Source: an uncultured Ruminococcus sp. (lineage in GTDB: Bacteria; Bacillota_A; Clostridia; Oscillospirales; Ruminococcaceae). Taken from it: DNA of 64,000 bases. The position numbers were made by a program, and so were the translations under genes. Location of the stretch: NCBI GenBank assembly GCA_900315975.1, contig ONBA01000002.1:76692-140691 (forward strand), given 5' to 3'. The notes under the pieces were generated by a model. It was given only the letters and a program-made list of their open reading frames with translations. It searched no databases and was not told where the DNA came from. Positions 42,631 through 51,541 of the stretch are shown here, one piece after another. The number at the start of each line of letters is the position of its first letter. Position 1 is the first letter of the stretch.

Positions 42631-45606
42631 GTGAAGGGTATATACGACGAATGGTATCGTGAATTTTCCGATTTTGTGGAAGCTTTTGACGACGACGAGG
42701 TATATGGCGCACTTGATTCTCTCATTCATTCAAGCCGCAATACCTTCGCTTTCAACAAGAAAATTATGGAGAAGGCGATCGACGTTTCATGGGTCGAGGC
42801 AATTGAAAACGGACTCGTCCATGTGGATAACTTCCTGAGAAATCCGCGCCGTACTATCGAAGACGTTGAAGAGGTGGTGCCTATTGCATTGTCAAGGAAA
42901 ATAACCGTCGAATCGGTCAAACACCTTGCTCAGCATACCGACCTCATTCAGAGTATAGATAAGCGGTCAGGAAAAATCACACCTTCAAAAATACTCAACG
43001 TACACAAGGAAGAAAGTCTCCTGACGTATGAGAATAAATTCGTCAACACTCTTGTTGACAGGCTCTATATTTTCATAAATACCCGATACGAAAAGCTTGC
43101 ACAGGTCGCACGCGATGAGGAGGTCTACTCCCTCGGATACGATACCGATATCGACGACGGTGCAGGCAGCAAGATGAAGATAGAGCTGAAAATTGAAACT
43201 ATCGACAGTCTTGATACGTATGACGATAACGGCTATACGCTATGGCAGCGCGTTGAGAAGCTAAAAAAGGCGATAGAAGGTTACAAGGGGTCGGAGCTTT
43301 GTCAGACCCTCGGTAATACCTACATCCGTCCGCCTGTAATGCGTACCAACGCTATCATGAAAAATGTCGACCTCAAAGCCTGCCTGACACTATGGCAGTA
43401 TATCGAAAGCTATGACAAGGTCGGCTACGAGATAAACGTGCAGAATACCGCGGTAAAGCCGCAGCAGGACTACGTAGAGGACTTCTACAAAATGGTCGTG
43501 CTGAATCTGCTGCTTTTCCGCTCATATATGAACACGGACAGTAAGGAAAAACTCGAAACGCTCAAAGAACAAAAGTCGAAAAAGCTTGCACCGAAGTTCC
43601 TGAAAAAATTTGATAAGGAACTCGCTGCCGATTACAGCGTTTCTGCGGAGGCAACTGCCGGATATATCGCTGCGGACGGCGATTTCAAGCTTGAAAAGAA
43701 ACTGCCCGCTGACCTCAACCTCATGTTTGAGGCAATTAACGAGGTCATCGAAATAGAAACTGAATACATCAAGGAACTCGAAAAGCGGCGCAAGGAAGAA
43801 GAACGTCTGCGAATCGAGGAAGAGGAGCGCCGTCTCGAACAGCAGCGTATCGAGGAGGCAAGACAAGCCGAACTCGAACGTCAGCGCCTTGCAAAAGAGG
43901 AAGAGGAACGCCGCCTTCAGGAAATGCTCGAACAGAAGCGTGCCGAGCAGGAAGCCGAGGAACGGGAACGTCAGCGGCTTGAAGAGGAGCGTCTTGCCCG
44001 TCTTGAAGAGATACGCAAACGCGAAGAGGAAGCCCGCCTGAAACGCGAGGAAGAAGAACGTATCGCTGCCGAGCGAGAGCGTATCGAGCAGAATAAGAAG
44101 CTCGCACGTAATGAACTCGGTGAGGCTGAGGGTATCGGCGAGGAAGAACTCAACAAGGCTCCGGATACCGAAGAGCTCGAAAAAGAAGCCTACGAATCCG
44201 TTACCGAAGAGGAAATCGAGGCTGCAAAGGAAGCTATGGAGGAAACCGGCGAAGAGGAGTCCGAAAACATCGAAGACCCGAGAGCTGTTGCTGCCCGCAT
44301 GAAACTCGAACAGCAGAAGCGCGAAAAGGAACGACTCGAAGCAGAACGTGCTCAGCGCCTGAAAGCAGAGCGTCAGCACTTCGAGAGCAAGCCGTTCAGG
44401 GAAATATACCGCGAATATTCGTGGAATCCCATTTACGTGCTCATGCGCCTGATAAGACATCTGCTCGCGGTAGTATTCGGCATTATCCCCGAGGATACAG
44501 ACAATCCGCTGTATAAACAGATACTTGCTGATAAGAAGGCTGCCCTCGAACAGAAGGAGCGCGAAAAGGAAGAACGCGAGAAAATGGAGGTTTACTACCG
44601 CAAGTACGGCAAGTCCTTCAAGTATAATTTCATGCGCTTTATCAGCGATATGAAGTTCAAGCGCAAGAGACGCAAGGCTGACAAGAATAAGCCGCGTCCG
44701 CCGTATACTCCGCCGGTAAGAACTCCCGAGGAGCAGGCGGCTATCGACAAGGAGATGAAACGGCTCTACAGAGAGTACAGAGTACTCTTCGTTCACAAGG
44801 TCGTTCGTGCTGTAAAAACATGGAAACTCGAACGCAAACAGCTTGAGGAAAGTATCCGTGCAGGTGAGGAAGAAGCTAAGAAGTCTTCTGCACGCGATGC
44901 ACAGAATAAGGTCGATGAAGAGGCTGATGATAACTCAAATACTATTGCGAATATCATTGTTTCTGTCATCTCTCTTATCATGGTCGGATTTATTGTGTTT
45001 ATCATGGTAAGCTCGGCTAAGGGCAAGGCCGTTAACGTTTTCGGAAGCACTATGCTGAAGGTCGTTACCGGCAGTATGGAGCCTTCTATCAGTACAGGCG
45101 ACTTCATCATTATCAAAAAGGTCGACCCCGATACACTTAAGGAAGGCGACGTTATTTCCTTCTATTCCGAGCAGAGCGACATTTACGGTAAGCTCATAAC
45201 TCACAGAATTGCCGGCAAGACCGATGACGGCAGATTCATCACCCGCGGTGACGCTAATCCCGTCGATGACTCCGTTTCAGTTGACCCCGACAGAATAGTC
45301 GGAAAATATATCCGTAAGGCAAGATTCTTTATATGGGTCGATTCATTTACAGATGCGAAGAAGCTTATACTTCTCCTCGTCATGATACCTACGACACTCA
45401 TCGCTCTGTATGAGATGAAGAGCATAGTAAAACTCGGAAGAGAAGTCGCGGAGAAGGAGAAGAAGTCTCCCGAAGAAAAACGCGAGGACGCTATGCGAAA
45501 GGCGATAGAGGCTGAAAAGAAACGACTCGAAGAAATAGGCTATAAGCCTGATGAAAAGGAGGATGCTCTTGAATCAGGAGAAGATAATGAAGAGGAGAAT
45601 GATTAG
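42631..45606 (+). CDS. DUF2357 / coiled-coil / SipW-type signal peptidase fusion protein
   Basis: A 991-residue protein starting at GTG 42631 (caggtgag upstream). Residues 50-330 resemble the McrC-like DUF2357 domain (FLRNPRRTIEDVEE, HLAQHTDLIQ, PSKILNVHKEESLLTYENKFVNTL split over the domain). Residues 370-600 are long charged coiled coil (EEE/RR heptads). After a basic linker comes a membrane segment near 772-795 and a second SipW-type peptidase: VVTGSMEPSISTGD (Ser near 815), LITHRI (His near 857), FITRGDANPVDDSV, then another membrane segment (LILLLVMIPTTLIALYEM) and a charged tail. I know of no family with this layout. It links the ATPase partner domain to a protease in one chain. Confidence 0.88.
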   Translation: MKGIYDEWYREFSDFVEAFDDDEVYGALDSLIHSSRNTFAFNKKIMEKAIDVSWVEAIENGLVHVDNFLRNPRRTIEDVEEVVPIALSRKITVESVKHLAQHTDLIQSIDKRSGKITPSKILNVHKEESLLTYENKFVNTLVDRLYIFINTRYEKLAQVARDEEVYSLGYDTDIDDGAGSKMKIELKIETIDSLDTYDDNGYTLWQRVEKLKKAIEGYKGSELCQTLGNTYIRPPVMRTNAIMKNVDLKACLTLWQYIESYDKVGYEINVQNTAVKPQQDYVEDFYKMVVLNLLLFRSYMNTDSKEKLETLKEQKSKKLAPKFLKKFDKELAADYSVSAEATAGYIAADGDFKLEKKLPADLNLMFEAINEVIEIETEYIKELEKRRKEEERLRIEEEERRLEQQRIEEARQAELERQRLAKEEEERRLQEMLEQKRAEQEAEERERQRLEEERLARLEEIRKREEEARLKREEEERIAAERERIEQNKKLARNELGEAEGIGEEELNKAPDTEELEKEAYESVTEEEIEAAKEAMEETGEEESENIEDPRAVAARMKLEQQKREKERLEAERAQRLKAERQHFESKPFREIYREYSWNPIYVLMRLIRHLLAVVFGIIPEDTDNPLYKQILADKKAALEQKEREKEEREKMEVYYRKYGKSFKYNFMRFISDMKFKRKRRKADKNKPRPPYTPPVRTPEEQAAIDKEMKRLYREYRVLFVHKVVRAVKTWKLERKQLEESIRAGEEEAKKSSARDAQNKVDEEADDNSNTIANIIVSVISLIMVGFIVFIMVSSAKGKAVNVFGSTMLKVVTGSMEPSISTGDFIIIKKVDPDTLKEGDVISFYSEQSDIYGKLITHRIAGKTDDGRFITRGDANPVDDSVSVDPDRIVGKYIRKARFFIWVDSFTDAKKLILLLVMIPTTLIALYEMKSIVKLGREVAEKEKKSPEEKREDAMRKAIEAEKKRLEEIGYKPDEKEDALESGEDNEEEND

Positions 45607-46021
45607 AGCTATCGTTCTTTTCATACTCACATTCATAGCTTTGCTCGTTTTTATCGGACTGTATATCGACGAGACAAAACGTACTCAGGAAACATATATG
45701 AAGCAATATAAGGCAAACCTCGGTCACGTTTCCGAGGACATTGCCTCATATCTCGACGGCGAGGGAGATTTTGACCTGCGCTATACCCGTATCGTCAGCG
45801 ATATGAGCAGTGCAAATTCGTTTGCATTCCTTATAAAGCGATTCGACGATGAGAAGGTCATCATAAACGAGGTCAATACCTGCGTTATGAAGTATCCGGA
45901 GCAGACTAAGGGTAAACTCGCCGAGCTGAAAACGTCGATAGACGATATCCTCAATGACCTCGACAAGGGGTATACGGAGGCAGATGAATTCGTCAAATCC
46001 TTTGATAAAAAAGGACACTGA
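45587..46021 (+). CDS. Small bitopic membrane protein of the surface-machine operon
   Basis: 144 residues from ATG 45587, preferred over the upstream in-frame ATGs because caggaga lies 5 bp before it; the gene overlaps the end of the fusion gene by 20 bp. A basic start (MKRRMIR) and one membrane helix (AIVLFILTFIALLVFIGLYI) precede about 115 residues of charged helix with no cysteines apart from one (NTCVMKYPEQTKG). The bulk should lie outside the membrane face opposite the basic start. Translational coupling points to a subunit of the export complex. It matches no family I recognise. Confidence 0.75.
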   Translation: MKRRMIRAIVLFILTFIALLVFIGLYIDETKRTQETYMKQYKANLGHVSEDIASYLDGEGDFDLRYTRIVSDMSSANSFAFLIKRFDDEKVIINEVNTCVMKYPEQTKGKLAELKTSIDDILNDLDKGYTEADEFVKSFDKKGH

Positions 46022-46039
46022 CGGGAAGGAGGAACCTAT

Positions 46040-46267
46040 ATGGGCGAAAAAAGACGTCTCAAAAAGGAAATTAAGCTCTGCATGAGCACTATCAAGGAGA
46101 TAGAGAGAAAGCGTTCGCGTTCTCAGTCGGCGCTTGTTCAGGCGATCCTGCTTCAGGAACAGCCGGATGAAACTGATGTTGAATGGTTCAACAAGTATAC
46201 CGGCGAGATCACTGCCTGCCGTAATCATATGATAGAATTGCAGAAAAAGCTGAATTCGATTAAATAA
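46040..46267 (+). CDS. Small coiled-coil cytosolic protein, last gene of the operon
   Basis: A 75-residue, almost entirely helical protein (KKEIKLCMSTIKEIERKRS, then QEQPDETDVEWFNKYTGEI and a final helix ELQKKLNSI), without a signal or membrane segment. It follows the bitopic gene by 18 bp after a ggaaggagg site and ends at the operon terminator. It may bind the coiled coils of the fusion protein. No family was recognised. Confidence 0.7.
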   Translation: MGEKRRLKKEIKLCMSTIKEIERKRSRSQSALVQAILLQEQPDETDVEWFNKYTGEITACRNHMIELQKKLNSIK

Positions 46268-46305
46268 AGAAAAGCCATGGTCTGTATAGACCATGGCTTT
46301 TCTTT
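46266..46305. terminator. Bidirectional terminator of the surface-machine operon and prsW
   Basis: aaagaaaagccatggtct and its exact reverse complement form an 18-bp perfect stem around a 4-nt loop (gtat). A-rich left and T-rich right arms let it work in both directions. It ends the operon on the plus strand and the prsW transcript on the minus strand, touching both stop codons. Confidence 0.93.
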
Positions 46306-47047
46306 ATCGGTACATTCCGGTGTACATCGGGGGTTCAGACGGTGCATTTATCGGCGAATCTTCGCGCGAGAGCTTGTTTACGACGAGGAATCCGAGTACT
46401 GTTACTACCACGTAGAATCCCAGGAATATGAGCGTGAAGAACCATGACTGCATGAACAGGCAGAAGTCGTAGAAGCCATGGATAAGCATCGGGAGTACCA
46501 GTGATATTACGAAGGCGGTAATGGTGAGTCCGACCTTTTTTGAACAGAATGCTTTTTTCGCGATACCGTAGTGATATCCCATGAATACGGCGAATATCAT
46601 GTGTCCCGGAACCGACGTAAGCGCTCGGAGTATAGCCGTAGAGAAGCCACCCTGAAAGACGTAGAGTACGTTTTCGAGTGCCGCGAATCCAAGCGAGACC
46701 GATACAGCGTATACTACCGCATCGTAGGTGTAATTGAACTCCTTCGACCACCACGACGTCAGCAGAAGGACTATATATTTACAGCCTTCCTCGGCGAGGG
46801 CGACTATGAAAAAGCTTTCGATGAAGTTGAATACAGGACTGCCCTCGGTGAATACTATACCGAGCACCGCTCCGCCAATGAGTTCAAGTATTGCCGCAGG
46901 GATAGTGGTGAGTGCACCGCCTAAAGCCATCAGCAGAAGCAGTTTCATAGGTTCGGGTTCGACTTTGTCCTTTTTGCGTATATAGAAGAAAAGCAGTACA
47001 GCGGGAGCTAATGCCGCTGAAAGAAGGTATCTTGCTTTAAACATCAT
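46304..47047 (-). CDS. prsW: PrsW-family intramembrane metalloprotease
   Basis: A 247-residue multi-spanning protein of the PrsW family (about seven or eight membrane helices). The family motifs are visible: EEGCKYIVLLL (metal-binding Glu pair), VPGHMIFAVFMGYHYG (His pair region) and LIHGFYDF (third His). PrsW proteases start regulated cleavage of membrane proteins such as anti-sigma factors; family members in Firmicutes have diverse and often unknown substrates. Its start overlaps the stop of the upstream lipoprotein gene (ATGA), so the two form an operon. A link to the convergent surface-machine operon is possible but rests only on position. Confidence 0.88.
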   Translation of the reverse strand: MMFKARYLLSAALAPAVLLFFYIRKKDKVEPEPMKLLLLMALGGALTTIPAAILELIGGAVLGIVFTEGSPVFNFIESFFIVALAEEGCKYIVLLLTSWWSKEFNYTYDAVVYAVSVSLGFAALENVLYVFQGGFSTAILRALTSVPGHMIFAVFMGYHYGIAKKAFCSKKVGLTITAFVISLVLPMLIHGFYDFCLFMQSWFFTLIFLGFYVVVTVLGFLVVNKLSREDSPINAPSEPPMYTGMYR

Positions 47048-47739
47048 TTCCTCCCAAGCGATTTGCGCATTTCGGCATTGTTATTGTATTTGTTCTGCGC
47101 CTCTGTTAAAAGCTCAGGCTTTGACTTTATGTACGGGAACTCTCCCTTTTTGACAGAGGGGACATTGATATAGTAAAGGGTATCTCCCTCTGCGTCGGTG
47201 AGTTCGATGTGCATAGCCATACCGCTGAACTTATAATCGCCGCTGTTGAAATCAGCAGCTTTGTCATTTTCGGTGAAGATACACTTATCCGCAATATCGT
47301 ACAAGACGTCTGTAGCTTTTGTAATATCGTCATAGGAGCGGACACTCATGTAGATACCGCTCTCAATGCCGTACCAGTCCTTGAAAGTATACTCAAAACC
47401 CGAATCGTCGAGTTTTTTTCTGACTTCTTCATCAGCGAGGAACTTTGAGCATTCGTAGCAGTCAGTGACGCTGTACTTTGCGCCGATGACGACTTCTCGG
47501 CTTCCTTTTCTGACAACGGTTTCAATACCGCTGCTGTCTTTGAAGGTATAGGCTTCAAGCGCAGTATCATCGGAGCTGAACTCACCTGTATAGGTGAAAT
47601 CCGTTCCGTAACAGGTCTCCAGGTAGTTTTCAACATACTCTGGTGAAAAGGGGGCGGGCGCGTTATTATTTCCACAGCTGACGAGTGATGCAGATATGCT
47701 CAAAAGCGAAAGAAACATTATGTTTTTACTTTTTAACAT
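47044..47739 (-). CDS. Uncharacterised lipoprotein
   Basis: A 231-residue protein with a lipoprotein signal: basic LKSKN, hydrophobic IMFLSLLSISASL and lipobox LVSCGNNN (Cys22). The mature part is charged, with FTYTGEFSSDDTALEAYTFKDSSG and FEYTFKDWYGIESG sharing a pattern that hints at two related alpha/beta units. No enzyme motif is seen. It is anchored outside the membrane and co-transcribed with the prsW gene through a 4-bp overlap, so it might be a sensor or substrate of that protease. This partnership is inferred. Confidence 0.75.
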   Translation of the reverse strand: MLKSKNIMFLSLLSISASLVSCGNNNAPAPFSPEYVENYLETCYGTDFTYTGEFSSDDTALEAYTFKDSSGIETVVRKGSREVVIGAKYSVTDCYECSKFLADEEVRKKLDDSGFEYTFKDWYGIESGIYMSVRSYDDITKATDVLYDIADKCIFTENDKAADFNSGDYKFSGMAMHIELTDAEGDTLYYINVPSVKKGEFPYIKSKPELLTEAQNKYNNNAEMRKSLGRK

Positions 47740-47782
47740 AGTATCACCTGATAGCGGACTGGGTTAGAGTACGCTTAAAGAA

Positions 47783-49189
47783 TCAGAATTCCATTTTTGC
47801 TTCGAGGAATGCTACGAGGTCGTCGATAGCGATACGCTCCTGCTGCATTGTATCACGGTCGCGGACAGTTACGCAGTTGTCCTTTTCGATAGTATCGAAG
47901 TCAACAGTGATGCAGAAGGGAGTACCAATCTCGTCCTCACGGCGGTATCTCTTACCGATAGTACCAGCCTCGTCAAAGTCTACCATGAACTTCTTTGAGA
48001 GCATCTCGTATACTTCCTCAGCTTTGGGAGTGAGCTTCTTCACGAGGGGAAGAACTGCACACTTGAAAGGAGCGAGAGCAGGGTGGAAACGCATAACTGT
48101 ACGTGTCTCCTTCTTCTCATTGCCGTTCTTGTCAGTTGAAACGAGTTCTTCTTCGTCGTAAGCCTCGGTAACAACTGAGAGGAAGAGTCTCTCTACGCCG
48201 AGTGAAGGCTCGATAACGTAAGGAATGTACTTCTCGTTTGTCTCGGGGTCGAAGTATTCGAGCGACTTGCCGCTTGTGTTGATGTGCTGAGTGAGGTCGT
48301 AGTCTGTACGGTCAGCAACACCCCAGAGTTCGCCCCAGCCGAAGGGGAAGAGGTACTCGAAGTCTGTAGTAGCCTTTGAGTAGAAGCAAAGTTCCTCCTT
48401 GTCGTGGTCACGGAGACGGATATTCTCCTCTTTGAGACCGAGGCTGAGAAGGAAGTTCTTGCAGTAGCTTCTCCAGTAATCGAACCATTCGAGGTCAGTA
48501 CCGGGTTTGCAGAAGAACTCAAGCTCCATCTGCTCGAACTCGCGCACGCGGAAAATGAAGTTTCCGGGAGTTATCTCGTTACGGAATGACTTACCTACCT
48601 GAGCAACACCGAAAGGTACCTTTTTACGTGTTGTTCTCTGGATATTAGCGAAGTTTACGAAGATACCCTGTGCAGTCTCAGGACGGAGATAAAGCTCAGC
48701 CTTGCTGTCCTCAGTAACACCCTGGAAGGTCTTGAACATGAGGTTGAACTGGCGGATATCTGTGAAATTCTGCTTGCCGCAGTTAGGGCACACTATGTTA
48801 TGCTCCTTGATGTAGTCCATCATCTGCTCGTTGGACCAGCCTGCAACGTTAGTACCGTCGAAGTCCTCGATGAGGTTATCAGCACGGTGACGTGTCTTAC
48901 ATTCCTTGCAGTCCATGAGGGGGTCGGAGAATCCGCCGATATGACCGGAAGCTACCCATGTCTGGGGATTCATGAGGATAGCAGAATCGAGACCTACGTT
49001 GTATTTGTTCTCCTGAACGAACTTCTTCATCCATGCTCTCTTGATGTTGTTTTTCAGCTCAACGCCGAGCGGACCATAGTCCCATGTATTAGCGAGACCG
49101 CCGTAGATCTCGGAACCGGGATATACGAAACCCTTGGATTTACAAAGGTCAACGATCTTGTCCATAACTTTTTCGTTGTTTTTAAGCAT
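47783..49189 (-). CDS. glyS: Glycyl-tRNA synthetase (single-chain alpha2 type)
   Basis: A 468-residue class II glycyl-tRNA synthetase. Recognisable segments are [20 protein letters not shown] at the start, a CxxC zinc-type insertion (CKECKTRH...CPNCGK), motif 2 ([12 protein letters not shown]...[21 protein letters not shown]), motif 3 ([10 protein letters not shown]) and the anticodon-binding C-terminus ([10 protein letters not shown]). This alpha2 form is used by most Firmicutes other than those with glyQ and glyS. It charges tRNA-Gly in the cytosol. The start is ATG 49189, with an upstream aaagaggta site. It is divergent from nadA with a 313-bp gap. Confidence 0.96.
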   Translation of the reverse strand: MLKNNEKVMDKIVDLCKSKGFVYPGSEIYGGLANTWDYGPLGVELKNNIKRAWMKKFVQENKYNVGLDSAILMNPQTWVASGHIGGFSDPLMDCKECKTRHRADNLIEDFDGTNVAGWSNEQMMDYIKEHNIVCPNCGKQNFTDIRQFNLMFKTFQGVTEDSKAELYLRPETAQGIFVNFANIQRTTRKKVPFGVAQVGKSFRNEITPGNFIFRVREFEQMELEFFCKPGTDLEWFDYWRSYCKNFLLSLGLKEENIRLRDHDKEELCFYSKATTDFEYLFPFGWGELWGVADRTDYDLTQHINTSGKSLEYFDPETNEKYIPYVIEPSLGVERLFLSVVTEAYDEEELVSTDKNGNEKKETRTVMRFHPALAPFKCAVLPLVKKLTPKAEEVYEMLSKKFMVDFDEAGTIGKRYRREDEIGTPFCITVDFDTIEKDNCVTVRDRDTMQQERIAIDDLVAFLEAKMEF

Positions 49190-49508
49190 TTGACTTACCT
49201 CTTTCAGACAAAATTATCATTTCTATTTTACATCATAAATGCAGAAAAGTCAATAGGCAATGAGCATATACAGGCGAATGTGTGCGCAGGGCATAGTACT
49301 TGCTATTTCGGGCAGGATATGGTATAATAAATGTATTCTCAATGACCGCTGTCTGACAGCGGTTGCCCGAACTTTATTCGGGGAGCGCAAATTAGGGATT
49401 TGCACGTAACATTTCTTTATGTCAGGCTCATTTTGCCATGAATGGCGAAACAAAGCAGACATTAATAAGAAAATAAGATTTTGCTTTGCACAGTAAAGGA
49501 GTATGAAT
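49190..49508 (+). promoter_or_regulatory. nadA promoter and structured leader region
   Basis: TTGCTA (49300-49305) and TATAAT (49323-49328) spaced by 17 bp could drive nadA, leaving a leader of about 175 nt. The leader has short inverted repeats (ccgaac/gttcgg-like at 49365, gcaaat/atttgc at 49387-49403, caaagca/tgctttg around 49452-49495), so RNA-based control is possible, but no known riboswitch class was recognised. Upstream of 49300 lies only the divergent glyS start region. Confidence 0.4.
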
Positions 49509-50435
49509 ATGACCGTACGTGAATTACAGGATAAGATAATACAGCTCAAAAAAGAGACAGATACCGCTATCCTCGCACACAGCTATCAGGCACGTGAGAT
49601 AGTCGAAATTGCCGATTTTACCGGCGACAGCTACAAGCTCAGTGTCGACGCTACAAAGACCGACGCTAAGAACATCATCTTCTGCGGAGTTCATTTCATG
49701 GCTGAAACTGCGAAAATGCTCTCGCCCGAAAAGAGAGTTTTCCTCGCAAACAAGGACGCTGGATGTCCTATGGCTGAGCAGATGGACCGTGACCTCATCG
49801 CGCAGATACGCGAAAAAGAACCTGAACGTACAGTCGTTGCTTACATCAATACTACCGCATCGCTGAAAACGGTCTGTGACGTATGTGTCACATCTTCAAG
49901 TGCACTCCGTATCTTAAGGGCACTTGACACCGATAAGATACTCTTTATCCCTGACTGCAACCTCGGAAGCTGGGTACAGAAGCAGTGCCCCGAGAAGGAT
50001 ATCAAGCTTCTCAACGGCGGATGCCCGACTCATGCCGCTCTCACTGTTGCCGAGGTCAGAAAGGCTAAGGCTGAGCACCCCGATGCTCTCTTCCTTGTTC
50101 ATCCTGAGTGCGTGCCTGCGGTCACTGAGCTTGCTGACTATGTTGGCTCTACAAGCGGTATCATGGACTTTGCAAAGAAGTCGGACAAGAAGGAGTTCAT
50201 AATCGGCACTGAGACATCTATCGCTGAGCATTTGCAGTATGAATGTCCCGATAAGAAATTCTATCCCGTGACTAAGGATATCGTCTGCCGCAATATGAAG
50301 CTGACTACTCTTCCCGACGTTTACAATACTCTCCTCGGTATGGACAACGGTGAGGCTTTTGAAATGCTCATGAGCGATGAACTCATAGCCTCTGCAAGAA
50401 AATGTATCGACGAGATGATACGTCTCGGAGGCTGA
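49509..50435 (+). CDS. nadA: Quinolinate synthase A
   Basis: About 308 residues from ATG 49509, preferred over ATG 49503 because aaaggag lies 7 bp before it. It matches NadA: LAHSYQAREIVEIADFTGDSY, IIFCGVHFMAETAKML (iron-sulfur Cys), VAYINTTASLKTVCDVCVTSSSA, FIPDCNLG, GGCPTHAALT and the end region FYPVTKDIVCRNMKLT with another Cys. NadA condenses iminoaspartate with dihydroxyacetone phosphate to quinolinate for NAD synthesis, using a [4Fe-4S] cluster. The usual partner genes nadB and nadC are not adjacent; instead a radical SAM gene follows after 1 bp. Confidence 0.95.
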   Translation: MTVRELQDKIIQLKKETDTAILAHSYQAREIVEIADFTGDSYKLSVDATKTDAKNIIFCGVHFMAETAKMLSPEKRVFLANKDAGCPMAEQMDRDLIAQIREKEPERTVVAYINTTASLKTVCDVCVTSSSALRILRALDTDKILFIPDCNLGSWVQKQCPEKDIKLLNGGCPTHAALTVAEVRKAKAEHPDALFLVHPECVPAVTELADYVGSTSGIMDFAKKSDKKEFIIGTETSIAEHLQYECPDKKFYPVTKDIVCRNMKLTTLPDVYNTLLGMDNGEAFEMLMSDELIASARKCIDEMIRLGG

Positions 50436-50436
50436 T

Positions 50437-51474
50437 ATGACTGAACTCGTCGAAAAATTATATGATACCTGCGACCTCTCCGACATTGAGCTGAAGTCTC
50501 TTATTGAGTCCGACGACGAATCCGCCGCAAAGCTTCTGCGTGAACGTGCTGACGAAGTACGCATAAAAAGCTACGGCAGGAAGGTGTTCCTGCGCGGACT
50601 TATCGAAGTGTCGAGTTATTGCAGGAACGACTGCCTTTACTGCGGTATCCGCCGGAGCAATAAGTCTGCCGACCGCTACCGCCTTACACGTGAGCAGATA
50701 ATGATGTGTGCCGAAAATGGCTATGAGCTTGGCTTCCGTACCTTTGTCATGCAGGGCGGTGAGGATCCGGCATTTACTGACGACTTTATGTGCAGTGTGA
50801 TATCCGGACTGCGTGAGAAGTTCCCCGACTGCGCTATAACCCTTTCACTCGGCGAGAGAAGCCGCGAGAGCTATAAACGCATGAGGGAAGCCGGTGCTGA
50901 CCGTTATCTTCTGCGGCATGAAGCTGCTGACGAGGCTTTGTACAGCAAGCTTCACCCTGCGGAGATGAGTCTTCAGCACCGTAAACAGTGCCTTTTTGAC
51001 CTGCGTGACCTCGGCTATCAGGTCGGAGCAGGCTTTATGGTGGGAGCACCGTATCAGACTACGGATTCCCTTATCGCTGATTTGCGCTTTTTGCAGGAGC
51101 TGAAACCCCACATGATAGGGATAGGTCCGTTTGTACCGCACCACTGCACCCCTTTTGCTGAGGAAAAAGGCGGTACACTTCAGCTGACTCTGCGTCTGCT
51201 TGGTATACTGCGTCTGATGTTCCCGAAAGTGCTTCTTCCGGCAACTACCGCCCTCGGCACGATAGCTCCGAATGGGCGCGAGCTTGGACTTCAAACCGGC
51301 TGTAACGTGGTTATGCCGAACCTTTCACCTGTTGATGTGCGTAAAAAGTACGACCTTTACGATAATAAAATATGCACCGGCGAGGAAGCTGCGGAGTGCC
51401 GCAGCTGTCTGCAAAGACGTATAGAAGCCGCCGGATATGAGGTCGCCGTTGAGCGCGGCGATTGTATAAAATAA
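50437..51474 (+). CDS. hydE: HydE-like radical SAM maturase
   Basis: A 345-residue radical SAM protein. The cluster motif is SSYCRNDCLYCGIRRSNKS (CX3CX2C), followed by FRTFVMQGGEDPAFTDDF (SAM-binding GGE) and a GAGFMVGAPYQTTDSL segment, as in the HydE/BioB/PylB group. The C-terminus LSPVDVRKKYDLYDNKIC is typical of HydE, which helps build the H-cluster of [FeFe]-hydrogenases. Gut Ruminococcus-type bacteria commonly carry such hydrogenases. hydF and hydG are not in the window. The 1-bp spacing to nadA shows co-transcription. Confidence 0.82.
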   Translation: MTELVEKLYDTCDLSDIELKSLIESDDESAAKLLRERADEVRIKSYGRKVFLRGLIEVSSYCRNDCLYCGIRRSNKSADRYRLTREQIMMCAENGYELGFRTFVMQGGEDPAFTDDFMCSVISGLREKFPDCAITLSLGERSRESYKRMREAGADRYLLRHEAADEALYSKLHPAEMSLQHRKQCLFDLRDLGYQVGAGFMVGAPYQTTDSLIADLRFLQELKPHMIGIGPFVPHHCTPFAEEKGGTLQLTLRLLGILRLMFPKVLLPATTALGTIAPNGRELGLQTGCNVVMPNLSPVDVRKKYDLYDNKICTGEEAAECRSCLQRRIEAAGYEVAVERGDCIK

Positions 51475-51541
51475 ACGCCGGACAGAGGCAAAGCCTCTGC
51501 TTGGTTTTCAGGGGTACACCCTGAAAAGGAAAGGAGAAAAA

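Noticed and set aside
43522..44796. Long reverse-strand open frame opposite the DUF2357 fusion gene
   Set aside because: It is the antisense shadow of the coiled-coil region: its Leu/Phe-rich composition mirrors the Glu/Lys/Arg codons of the plus strand, and no ribosome-binding site or family feature is present.
41012..45606. An McrBC-type restriction system
   Set aside because: The ATPase carries a membrane helix, the DUF2357 protein carries a signal peptidase instead of the usual nuclease end, and the neighbours are secreted-protein genes, so DNA restriction is unlikely.
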